DNA from: Aquisalimonas lutea
Lineage (GTDB): Bacteria > Pseudomonadota > Gammaproteobacteria > Nitrococcales > Aquisalimonadaceae
NCBI RefSeq assembly: GCF_030409225.1
Contig: NZ_JAUFPK010000001.1
Span: 616,191-680,190, forward strand
Reading direction: 5' to 3'
DNA: 64,000 bases
Made by a program: the position numbers and the translations under genes. A model generated the notes under the pieces. That model saw only the letters and a program-made list of their open reading frames with translations, ran no database searches and was not told the origin of the DNA. Numbering within the stretch: the first letter of the stretch is position 1; the number at the start of each line of letters is the position of its first letter. Shown piece by piece: positions 8,138 to 15,132 of this stretch.

Positions 8138-9681
8138 GAGACCACCCTGTTTTCTTCGACAAGGGATTCCTGGCCGATCACCGCACGGAGAATCCGGTCC
8201 TCGGTGATTTCATCGCCCATGAGCTCCTCGATGATCTCGCCCCGGTAGATCCCGAGAATTCGGTCGCACAACGTCACCAGCTCCGGTATCTCGGTGGAAT
8301 AGAAGAGAATCGCCCCGCCGTTGTCGGCGAACTGGCGCATCAGCTCGTAGATCTCTTCTTTCGTGCCGACGTCAACACCGCGGGTCGGATCGAACATCAG
8401 GAGAACGCGACTTCGGGCGAGAAGCCACTTGGCCAGCGCGATCTTTTGCTGATTGCCGCCGCTGAACGAGGAAACCGCCTTGTACAGCGCCCGGGGATGG
8501 ACGTTCACTTGCGCGAGCATTTGATCGACCGCTCGTCGCTCGGCGGTCTTGTCGATCCATCCCCATCGCGAGAATCGCTCGATCACCGGAAGGGAGACAT
8601 TCTGCTGGCCCGGCAGGTGGAGAAAGACGCCTTCGGTCTTGCGGTCTTCCGGCAGCATGCTGACCCCGATCCGCGACCGGATGGCATCCGCCGGTGAGGA
8701 CAGCGTCATGCGCTCACCGTCGACTCGGATCTCGCCGCCACTCAGGTGGGTCATGCCGAAGAACGCCTGGAACAGCGCCAGCTGCCCCATGCCCTGCAGG
8801 CCGCTCACCCCGAGGATCTCGCCGGGGTAGAGATCGAGCGAGATGTCGCGCAGACGACCCTCCGCGGTGAGGTGACGGCCGGATAGCAGCGGACGGGCAT
8901 CCGCGGCGACGCTCTGCCCCCTGTTCCGGGCCTGTGACCGGGTAATCGAGCGGCCCGCGACCAGCTCGACGATCTCGTCGTCGCTCAAATCGCCGACGGC
9001 GTGCGTTCCGACGTGCTGGCCGTTGCGCAGAATGCTCAGGCTGTCGCAGTAGGCACGGACCTCCGGCAGCCGGTGGGATATGAACACGATGGTCACGCCC
9101 TTGCTGCACAGGTCCTGGATCAGCCAGCCCAGCCAGTCCACGTCTCTCCCGGACAGAGCCGAGGTAGGCTCGTCCAGCAACAGGATGGACGGGTTGCGGC
9201 CGAGGGCCTTGGCGATCTCCAGCTTCTGCCGCGACGGCAGATCGAGATCGCGGATCTCGGCGCGCGGGTCGATCTCGCCGATGCCCAGCTCGTCCAGAAG
9301 GTGGCGCGTTCGGGCCAGGCCCCGGCGTCCCCGGATCTGTCCGGCGACCGTGGGCTGGTACGGCAGCAGGAGGTTCTGGGCGACCGTCAGGTCGGGAATC
9401 AGGGTCATCTCCTGATACGCGGTCTGGATTCCGAGGCGATGGGCGTGACGGGGGCTCTGGAGCGCAACCTCCTCGCCGAAGACGCTCAGCTCGCCGGAAT
9501 CCGGCTGCAGCAACCCGCTGAGAATCTTCACGGCAGTGGATTTGCCGGCCCCGTTCTCGCCGAGCAGTGCATGTGCCTCGGCGCGCCGGATCGCGAAGCT
9601 CGCACCGTCGAGCGCAATGGTCGCGCCGAAGCGCTTGGTAACGTCGCGAACGGTGATCGCCGGGTCGGTATGTTGGTGCAT
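8134..9681 (-). CDS. Sugar ABC transporter ATP-binding protein (RbsA/MglA type, two ATPase domains)
   Basis: A 515-residue cytoplasmic ATPase with two nucleotide-binding domains. The N-terminal half has a canonical Walker A (GENGAGKST) and Walker B (SILLLDEPTSAL) plus the H-loop VFISHR. The C-terminal half has a degenerate Walker A region (GVSGLQGMGQ), an SGGNQQKIALAKWL signature and LMFDPTRGVDVG, as usual for the RbsA/MglA/XylG group. It powers sugar import with the permease encoded directly downstream (4-nt overlap) and the substrate-binding protein encoded 77 nt upstream. The gap to the binding-protein gene holds two hairpins, which may set the binding-protein to ATPase expression ratio. 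Confidence 0.92.
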   Translation of the reverse strand: MHQHTDPAITVRDVTKRFGATIALDGASFAIRRAEAHALLGENGAGKSTAVKILSGLLQPDSGELSVFGEEVALQSPRHAHRLGIQTAYQEMTLIPDLTVAQNLLLPYQPTVAGQIRGRRGLARTRHLLDELGIGEIDPRAEIRDLDLPSRQKLEIAKALGRNPSILLLDEPTSALSGRDVDWLGWLIQDLCSKGVTIVFISHRLPEVRAYCDSLSILRNGQHVGTHAVGDLSDDEIVELVAGRSITRSQARNRGQSVAADARPLLSGRHLTAEGRLRDISLDLYPGEILGVSGLQGMGQLALFQAFFGMTHLSGGEIRVDGERMTLSSPADAIRSRIGVSMLPEDRKTEGVFLHLPGQQNVSLPVIERFSRWGWIDKTAERRAVDQMLAQVNVHPRALYKAVSSFSGGNQQKIALAKWLLARSRVLLMFDPTRGVDVGTKEEIYELMRQFADNGGAILFYSTEIPELVTLCDRILGIYRGEIIEELMGDEITEDRILRAVIGQESLVEENRVVS

Positions 9682-9693
9682 AGGTCCCCCCAG

Positions 9694-9743
9694 GGGGCAG
9701 GGGCGCAGCGCCCCTGCCCCGTCGTCAAGACGAAGTGTCTTGA
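9694..9743 (-). other. Two intergenic hairpins between binding-protein and ATPase genes
   Basis: Just after the binding-protein stop there is a 7-bp perfect stem (arms 9725-9731 and 9737-9743, 5-nt loop). It is followed toward the ATPase by a 12-bp perfect GC-rich stem (arms 9694-9705 and 9709-9720, 3-nt loop). Neither has a run of U after it, so they are not classical terminators. In other sugar transport operons, hairpins at this position protect the upstream binding-protein mRNA or partly stop transcription. That role is inferred here. Confidence 0.6.
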
Positions 9744-9758
9744 TCGGACGGTCGGCGG

Positions 9759-10991
9759 CTACTGGGTTGCCGCCTCGGCGTCGAACTCCTCCTCGAAGGA
9801 GCCGTGGCCGCCGTCCTCCGGCTCACCGAGGAGGGCCGCCTGGAAGCCGACCTCCGGGGTCCAGGGCCCGTAGATGTCGGCGAACCAGCCGGGCGAGACC
9901 AGGTTCGGATCGAAGACGTTGCAGCCGTTCGCCATCTCCTCCCAGGTGCCTTCCTCGCAGAACTCCATCTCTCCGGTGCGGGCGAGGGGCAACGGGAGAT
10001 TGACGCGCTGGGGAACCTCCGTGCCGTCGAGAACGGCGACCGCCATCTTCAGCGCCAGCGCGCCCGAGTAGGGGGGCGAGCCGTACGAGATGCTGCGATA
10101 GCCGATCGGGCGGTAGGCCTCGTCGACGCCCTCGATGGTTCCGGGGGGCAGCATCTGCACGCGGTGGCCGTTGGAGGCCTCGCCGGCGCACGGGATAACG
10201 TCTTCGTCGGCAACGCCGTCCTCGATCTGCATCTTGGCCGCGGTGTAGCAGCCGACCTGCATCCACAGCCCGTCGAGATCATCCCAGTCCCGGTTGGCCA
10301 TGATCTGCGAGAGCTTCTGGCGCGCTTCCGCCTGCGACCACATGCCGGGCGCCTCGGCGACGATGTCGATCCCCTCGTGCTGCGAGAAGACTTCCTTGGC
10401 GGCCTCGGTCCGCTTGGTGTCGACCGAGGTGCCGGGGACACCCGTAATCATGGCGATGTCGCCCTGGCCGCCCAGCTCCTCGGCCAGCCACTCCGCGATC
10501 ACGCGCCCGGCTTCCTCCTGGTCGATGGTGACGTTGTAGGCGCACGGCTCGGTGATCTCCGCGTCATAGGCGATGACGACCACGTCCTGGTTGCATGCAT
10601 TGCGCACGGCCCGGTTCAGGGCGTTCGGGGAGATCGGATAGACGACGATGGCGTCCGCACCCGCCTGCACCATGCCGTTGATCTGCTGAATCTGCTTCTG
10701 GGCATTGGGCCCGGAGACCTGGATATTCAGATCGACACGGTCTTCGTAGTCGGGGTGCTTGGCCATGGCCTCGATCATGCTCTTGGCCTCGGCCTGCCAA
10801 TCGTTGCCGATGTAGCTCATGCTCAGGTAGATGTTGTACGGCTCGTCGTCCTGAGCCGCGGCCGGCCCGGCAACCAAGCCGAAGCCGAGGGCGAGTGTCG
10901 CGACGGCGGCACAGCCCCGACGCAATAGCTTTCCGGGTGTACCGGCGCCGCACGGGCGGGATGCCTCGTTGATACGGGGTGTCGATCGCAT
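9759..10991 (-). CDS. Periplasmic sugar-binding protein of a ribose-type ABC importer
   Basis: A 410-residue secreted protein. Residues 1-47 form a long signal peptide (arginine-rich start, hydrophobic VATLALGFGLVAG, likely cleavage after PAAA before QDDEP). The mature part is a Peripla_BP_4 two-lobe fold: NIYLSMSYIGNDW, IQQINGMVQAGADAIVVYPIS and VVVIAYDAEI are typical of ribose, xylose and autoinducer-2 binding proteins. It has several cysteines (for example NACNQD, EPCAYN, GCYTAAK, IPCAGE, EFCEEG, NGCNVF), which could form disulfides in the periplasm, and a strongly acidic C-terminal tail, as often seen in salt-tolerant bacteria. It is longer than RbsB because of C-terminal extensions. The ligand cannot be read from sequence. 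Confidence 0.88.
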   Translation of the reverse strand: MRSTPRINEASRPCGAGTPGKLLRRGCAAVATLALGFGLVAGPAAAQDDEPYNIYLSMSYIGNDWQAEAKSMIEAMAKHPDYEDRVDLNIQVSGPNAQKQIQQINGMVQAGADAIVVYPISPNALNRAVRNACNQDVVVIAYDAEITEPCAYNVTIDQEEAGRVIAEWLAEELGGQGDIAMITGVPGTSVDTKRTEAAKEVFSQHEGIDIVAEAPGMWSQAEARQKLSQIMANRDWDDLDGLWMQVGCYTAAKMQIEDGVADEDVIPCAGEASNGHRVQMLPPGTIEGVDEAYRPIGYRSISYGSPPYSGALALKMAVAVLDGTEVPQRVNLPLPLARTGEMEFCEEGTWEEMANGCNVFDPNLVSPGWFADIYGPWTPEVGFQAALLGEPEDGGHGSFEEEFDAEAATQ

Positions 10992-11063
10992 GTCGGTTCT
11001 CCTCCAAGACTGTGACGTCTTACTTATTGGCGGGCGTTTCGCCCTTCTTCTCCCGGGGCCGAA

Positions 11064-11939
11064 TCACGCCGCGAAGCGTGGCTCGGGAATGCCGCGAATG
11101 CCGAGATCGCGAATGGCGAACAGGCTGCCCCCCAGCGGCCCGTCCTCGGGGAGATGGGGGAGCGGTGGCTTGGCCATGGAAGTGACGTAGAGGATGTCCA
11201 GCTCGGGACCGCCGAACATCACGCTGGTGACCTTTTTCACGGGCATCTCGATGCGGCGGTCCACGGTTCCGTCGGGGGCGTAGCGGACGATGTAGCCGCC
11301 GTAGACCTGGGCGTTCCAGATGAACCCTTCGGCGTCCACCGTCGACCCGTCCGGAACCCCGTCCTGGCCCTTGGTCGAGCACAGCGTCCTGCGGTTCGAG
11401 ATGGTGCCGGACTCCAGGTCGTAGTCGTACGCCCAGATGTCTTCACTCCACGTGTCGGTGAAGTAGAAGGTTGTGCCGTCCGGGCTCCAGCACGGGCCGT
11501 TGGAGACCATGATGCCGTCGGTCAGGCGGTGGCAGGTGAAGTCCGGATCGAGCCGGTACAGGGCGCCGTTAGGCGCCTCTTCCTGCATGTCCATCGAGCC
11601 GACGACGAACCGGCCGCGCCGGTCGACTTTGCCGTCATTGAGCCGCGTGGTCTCGATGTCCGCCTCGGGATCCATCAGCGGCTCCACCCGTCCGCTGGCA
11701 AAGTCGAGCAGATGCAGGCCCGTCCGCAGGGCGACGATGGCGCCGTTGCCGTCCTTTCTCAGCGCGATGGAACCGATCTTGTCGGGTACGTCCCAGGTCT
11801 CGATCTCGGTGCCCCTGGCGGTTGCCCGGTAGACCTTGTTGCCGAAGCTGTCGATCCAGTAGATGCGCTCCTGCTGCGTATCCCACAGCGGGCCTTCGCC
11901 CAGGGTGGTTCGGCAGTCGACCAGTTGCTCGATTTTCAT
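11064..11939 (-). CDS. SMP-30/gluconolactonase/LRE family protein
   Basis: A 291-residue six-bladed beta-propeller lactonase. The start VDCRTTLGEGPLWDTQQERIYWID carries the metal-binding glutamate of the family; TTRLNDGKVDRRGRFVVGSMD, MVSNGPCWSPDGTTFYFTDT and the DGVPDGSTVDAEGFIWNA blade supply the other expected metal ligands (Asn, Asn, Asp). Relatives hydrolyse sugar lactones such as gluconolactone or L-arabinono-lactone to the acids, using a divalent metal. There is no signal peptide, so it acts in the cytoplasm. It lies directly downstream of the lacI-type gene and upstream of the binding protein. In the cluster it most likely opens a lactone made by the SDR enzyme. Confidence 0.9.
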   Translation of the reverse strand: MKIEQLVDCRTTLGEGPLWDTQQERIYWIDSFGNKVYRATARGTEIETWDVPDKIGSIALRKDGNGAIVALRTGLHLLDFASGRVEPLMDPEADIETTRLNDGKVDRRGRFVVGSMDMQEEAPNGALYRLDPDFTCHRLTDGIMVSNGPCWSPDGTTFYFTDTWSEDIWAYDYDLESGTISNRRTLCSTKGQDGVPDGSTVDAEGFIWNAQVYGGYIVRYAPDGTVDRRIEMPVKKVTSVMFGGPELDILYVTSMAKPPLPHLPEDGPLGGSLFAIRDLGIRGIPEPRFAA

Positions 11940-11975
11940 GCTTCTCCCCCGCGTTCGGTCTTGTTGATGGGCCAG

Positions 11976-13004
11976 TCAGCTGGAGCCGCGAATCACCAGC
12001 TGGTAAGGAAGCAGGATCTCCTCCGGCGTCTCCCGCGGCCCCTCATCGGCCGCGCTCAGCATCCGGCCGATGACGCCGGCCGTCGCCGAGCCGAACCGGT
12101 CATAGGGAACCCGCACTGTGCTGAGCCAGTCGGCCAGCCAGTCGTTCATGGGATTGTCATCGAACCCGAACAGGGCGATGTCGTCGGGCACCCGGATCTG
12201 GAGATCCCGGCAGCGCCGGTAGGCGCCGTACGCCATCAGGTCGTTGCCGCAGAAGATCGCGGCCGGGCGCCGGCCCGTGCGCAGCATGCGCTCGGCCGCC
12301 GTATAGCCGGAGTCAATGGTGAGGTCCCCGTGCTCGATGCAGTCCGCGGCGAGCTCAACGCCGTTGGCTCGCAGCGCCTGTTCGAAGCCTTCATAGCGCT
12401 CCCGGCTGGCGCTGGAGCCAAGGGGGCCGTGGATCACGGCGATCGGGTCGTAGCGGTGCGCCAGGAAGTGCCGTGCGACAGCGGCACCCGCTGCCCTGTT
12501 GTCGATGCCGACGAACGGCATCCTGGTCTCCGTGGGCGCGCGGCGATTGAGGAACGCCATCCGCACCCCCGCCTTCACCGCCTTCTCCAGGCCGGCACTC
12601 TCGACCGCCCCCAGAAGGATCACGGCGTGGACCTGATGCTCCTGCATCTCCTGGAGATACTTGTCCTGGAGCTCGGGGTCCTCATCCGTATTGCACAACG
12701 TCATGGCGTAGCCCAGGTCGCGCAGGGCGAGCTCGACGGAATGGGCGATGGCCGCATAGAAGGCATTCGTGATGTCCGGGATGAGCAGGGCGACCAGATT
12801 CGAGGTCTGACGGCGCAGCGTTCGCCCTGCCTGGGAGGGCACGTAGCCCAGATCATTGATCGCCTCGCGTACCCGGCGGCGCGTTTCCAGCGCGACGCCG
12901 ACGCTCGCCTCTTCCCCGCCGTTCACGACGCGGCTCACCGTCGCGATGGACACGCCCGCGTGCGCGGCGACATCGGAGATCGTTGGCTTGGAGGCTGTGC
13001 TCAT
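11976..13004 (-). CDS. LacI family transcriptional regulator
   Basis: A 342-residue repressor-type regulator. The N-terminal helix-turn-helix and hinge read TISDVAAHAGVSIATVSRVVNG followed by VREAINDLGYVPSQAGRTLR. Residues from about 60 onward form a periplasmic-binding-protein-like effector domain (LVALLIPDITNAFYAAIAHSVE; GFDDNPMNDWLADWLSTVRVPY). It is the first gene of the sugar cluster and is preceded by a promoter and two near-identical operator-like palindromes at 13031-13044 and 13107-13120, so it probably represses itself and the whole cluster until a sugar ligand appears. The effector is presumably the transported sugar or an early intermediate. Confidence 0.92.
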   Translation of the reverse strand: MSTASKPTISDVAAHAGVSIATVSRVVNGGEEASVGVALETRRRVREAINDLGYVPSQAGRTLRRQTSNLVALLIPDITNAFYAAIAHSVELALRDLGYAMTLCNTDEDPELQDKYLQEMQEHQVHAVILLGAVESAGLEKAVKAGVRMAFLNRRAPTETRMPFVGIDNRAAGAAVARHFLAHRYDPIAVIHGPLGSSASRERYEGFEQALRANGVELAADCIEHGDLTIDSGYTAAERMLRTGRRPAAIFCGNDLMAYGAYRRCRDLQIRVPDDIALFGFDDNPMNDWLADWLSTVRVPYDRFGSATAGVIGRMLSAADEGPRETPEEILLPYQLVIRGSS

Positions 13005-13030
13005 GGGCGCTCAGCTGCCGGGCAAAAGAA

Positions 13031-13120
13031 TGTAAAGGTTTCCATTTATTAATGGTTAGTCGAAAGGAAACAGGCTGTCAAGGCAGAGAATTTCTGTAAT
13101 TATTGATGAAAACGTTTACA
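13031..13120 (-). promoter_or_regulatory. Promoter and paired LacI-type operators of the sugar cluster
   Basis: On the minus strand TTGACA (13076-13081), a 17-nt spacer and TAACCA (13053-13058) make a good sigma70 promoter. O2 at 13107-13120 (plus strand TGAAAACGTTTACA) is a LacI-family type palindrome around the central CG. O1 at 13031-13044 (TGTAAAGGTTTCCA) matches the reverse complement of O2 at 12 of 14 positions. O1 lies just downstream of the -10, and O2 lies upstream of the -35. The centres are 76 bp apart, close to seven helical turns, which would suit DNA looping by a tetramer. Sites and spacing are seen in the sequence; binding is inferred. Confidence 0.72.
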
Positions 13121-13397
13121 GAAAAGCAGAAACAGGGTTGATGATACGCCCATTGTCATCCCGCCCGGAGCGGGGGCCCGCCCTTCTCGACGAGGCGCTG
13201 GACCTGGACCACCGATGCGTTCCCGGCCGGGGCGTCTCGAGGCCTCGATCCGCGGCCCGCTCGCGCGCCGAGCGGGCGGAAGTCGTGCGGCCGTCTCGCC
13301 CGGCTGTTGCGGACGTGCTTGCATGCCCGGGCCGCCAAGCGGCTCGAGACCGGGCACCATCAAAGGGGCATTGGGGTACGAACGTCCGCGGGCCGTA
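13121..13397. other. Intergenic region with no recognised gene
   Basis: This stretch lies between the LacI-cluster control region and the stop codon of the sigma factor gene. Open frames on both strands show no recognisable motif or ribosome-binding site. It is GC-rich with many short self-complementary runs, but I found no convincing terminator hairpin followed by a T-run. Confidence 0.5.
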
Positions 13398-14324
13398 TCA
13401 ATCGGGCGTATCCCCGGTCGCGAGGGAAGCGCGTATTCCTTCGGGCAGTCGCGGAAGCAGGTGGGCAAGCTTGTGCGGATTCCGGACAACGTAGATCGCC
13501 TCGATGCGGCCGTCGACGATCGCCAGCGCCGTGCTCTGCAGCGTACCGTCGGGCTCGACGGAGAGGCTCCCCGGCATCCCGTTGAGCTCCAGCTGCTCGG
13601 ACCACAGCGGCCCCGCCCACGATGCGCGGCGGGCGATCGCCCACAGGAGCCGCGCGACGCGTTCAGCACCCGGGATGGGCTTGAGTGCGGCCACCTTCCG
13701 GCCGCCGCCGTCGCTGTGGAAGACCACGTCTTCGGCGAGCAGCGTGCGCAATGTCTCGGTGTCGCCGCTGCGTGCCGCACCGAGGAAGGCGTCGACGACC
13801 TGATCGCGGTGTTGTGATGACACGCTGAATCGCGGCCGGCCGGCCTGCACATGCACCCGCGCCCGGCTCGCCAGCCGGCGACACGCTGTAGCGCTGCGAT
13901 CCAGGGTCGAGGCCACTTCCCGGAAATCGAGCTCGAAGACGTCGTGCAGCAGGAAGGCCGCCCGCTCCAGCGGCGACAGCCGCTCCAGGGCGAGCATGAG
14001 GGCGAAGGAGACGTCGTCCGCCAGCTCCTCGTCGGTCTCACCCTGGTTGCCTGCTGCCCCCGGCAGCGGCTCCGGCAGCCACGGACCGACATAGGATTCC
14101 CGGCTTCGCCGACGCTCCCGCAGCCGGTCGAGGCATAGCCGCGTCACCACGGTCGACAGGTAGGCGCGGGTGTCGCGGATCGCCTCCCGGTCGGTGTCGT
14201 GCCATTTCAGATAGGCGTCCTGCACGGCGTCTTCGGCCTCGGCCACCGAGCCCGTCATTCGGTAGGCCAGGCCGAAGAGGCGACGCCGGTGGGGCTCGAA
14301 CGCCTTCGCGGGGTCGTTCGTCAT
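13398..14324 (-). CDS. ECF41-type RNA polymerase sigma factor with fused SnoaL-like C-terminal domain
   Basis: A 308-residue sigma factor. Region 2 is near the start (FEPHRRRLFGLAYRMTGSVAEAEDAVQDAYLKW) and region 4 is around residues 110-160 (LSPLERAAFLLHDVFELDFREVASTLDRS). A C-terminal extension of about 125 residues follows with a SnoaL/NTF2-like fold. It carries two hallmarks reported for group ECF41: a DGGGR/K motif (HSDGGGRK) and an NPDKL-like motif (here NPHKL). In ECF41 the extension replaces an anti-sigma factor as an internal regulator. I chose MTNDPAKAFEP as the start because it has AGGA upstream; a GTG eight codons earlier is also possible. It follows a carboxymuconolactone decarboxylase-like gene, the standard ECF41 partner type. 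Confidence 0.9.
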   Translation of the reverse strand: MTNDPAKAFEPHRRRLFGLAYRMTGSVAEAEDAVQDAYLKWHDTDREAIRDTRAYLSTVVTRLCLDRLRERRRSRESYVGPWLPEPLPGAAGNQGETDEELADDVSFALMLALERLSPLERAAFLLHDVFELDFREVASTLDRSATACRRLASRARVHVQAGRPRFSVSSQHRDQVVDAFLGAARSGDTETLRTLLAEDVVFHSDGGGRKVAALKPIPGAERVARLLWAIARRASWAGPLWSEQLELNGMPGSLSVEPDGTLQSTALAIVDGRIEAIYVVRNPHKLAHLLPRLPEGIRASLATGDTPD

Positions 14325-14344
14325 GGCAATCCTGTCCGACACAT

Positions 14345-14800
14345 TCACAGGCCATCCTCGTCCACGGGGTGGACGCTGCGGAAGCCGACCGCGAGACGAT
14401 TCCAGACATTGATCGCGCCGATGAGCAGCGTCAGCTGAACGAGCTCGGCGTCGGCAAAGTGCTTGCGCACGGCCTCGTAGTCTTCGTCCGGCGCGTGCGT
14501 ATCGGCGAGCCGGGTCAGCGACTCCGTCCAGGCCAGGGCCGCACGCTCCCGGTCGGTGTACAGCGGGGATTCCCGCCAGGCCGTGAGCAGATACAGCCGC
14601 TCCTCCGCTTCGCCGGCGGCCCGCGCATCCCGCGTATGCATGTGTACGCAGTAGGCGCAGCCGTTGATCTGCGAGGCCCGCGTCTTGACCAGCTCAATCA
14701 GCCTGTACTCCAGGCCGCAGGTCCGGACGTGGTTCTCCAGCGCCACCATGGCTTCCATGGTCTCGGGCGCTGCGGTGAAAAAATCCAGTCGTGCTTTCAT
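14345..14800 (-). CDS. Carboxymuconolactone decarboxylase/AhpD-like protein (ECF41 partner)
   Basis: A 151-residue all-helical protein of the CMD/AhpD superfamily. It has the redox-type motif GCAYCVHMHTRDA (CxxC followed by histidine) near residues 52-62 and the conserved helix ELVKTRASQING before it. AhpD-like proteins use the two cysteines as an alkylhydroperoxidase-type thiol pair. Genes of this family are the usual regulatory target of ECF41 sigma factors, and here the gene lies 20 nt upstream of one. A match to the ECF41 target promoter lies 36-62 nt upstream of its ATG, so the pair is probably an autoregulated operon responding to an unknown, perhaps oxidative, signal. Confidence 0.88.
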   Translation of the reverse strand: MKARLDFFTAAPETMEAMVALENHVRTCGLEYRLIELVKTRASQINGCAYCVHMHTRDARAAGEAEERLYLLTAWRESPLYTDRERAALAWTESLTRLADTHAPDEDYEAVRKHFADAELVQLTLLIGAINVWNRLAVGFRSVHPVDEDGL

Positions 14801-14835
14801 TTCCTGCCTCCCTTGGGGTGTCGCTCACCAAGGAA

Positions 14836-14862
14836 GACGAACGGACGTGCCCGATTGTGACA
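14836..14862 (-). promoter_or_regulatory. Putative ECF41-dependent promoter
   Basis: Read on the minus strand, TGTCACA (14856-14862) is followed after exactly 16 nt by CGTC (14836-14839). These are the -35 and -10 sequences I recall being reported for ECF41 sigma factors. The site lies 36 nt ahead of the ATG of the CMD-like gene and upstream of the sigma gene, where an autoregulated ECF41 promoter is expected. No other sigma70-like promoter is obvious there. Confidence 0.75.
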
Positions 14863-14872
14863 TCCGACGGTG

Positions 14873-15126
14873 CTACGCCGCCTTCCGGGCGCCGCGGACC
14901 TCGTCCACGAGCCCCCAGGCCCTGGCCTCCCCGGGTATCATGAAGTGATTCTGGACCAGTGTGCGCACGATCTTCCGCAACGGGAGTTGCGTACACACTA
15001 CGCTGACGTGGCGTCATCGATCATGCCGTCGACGAAGATGATGCGCTCGCGCAGCAGCCTGGCGAACAGGTCGAAGGAGCATTCGGTGCCGTCGAATTGT
15101 TCCGCCACCATGGGCACGTGGTTCAT
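14873..15126 (-). pseudogene. Decayed clpP-like gene (ATP-dependent protease subunit), internally deleted
   Basis: The minus-strand start at 15126 gives MNHVPMVAEQFDGTECSFDLFARLLRERIIFVDGMIDD, a recognisable ClpP N-terminus (VxEQ, SRLL, RIIFL-like), then a stop (TAG) shortly after. In another frame, ending in the stop at 14873-14875, there is NHFMIPGEARAWGLVDEVRGARKAA, which matches the ClpP C-terminus (xxFM-xxEAxxxGLVDxV). The middle, including the catalytic serine (GxASM) and histidine regions, is absent. So a clpP-like gene lost its core by deletion, with a frameshift. It begins 6 nt after the stop codon of the upstream MFS gene. A working clpP must lie elsewhere if the cell has one. Confidence 0.78.
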
Positions 15127-15132
15127 GGGCGT

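Noticed and set aside
11154-13052. A 632-codon plus-strand open frame across the SMP-30 and LacI genes
   Set aside because: Both minus-strand genes have strong family motifs; this frame has none and spans a gene boundary.
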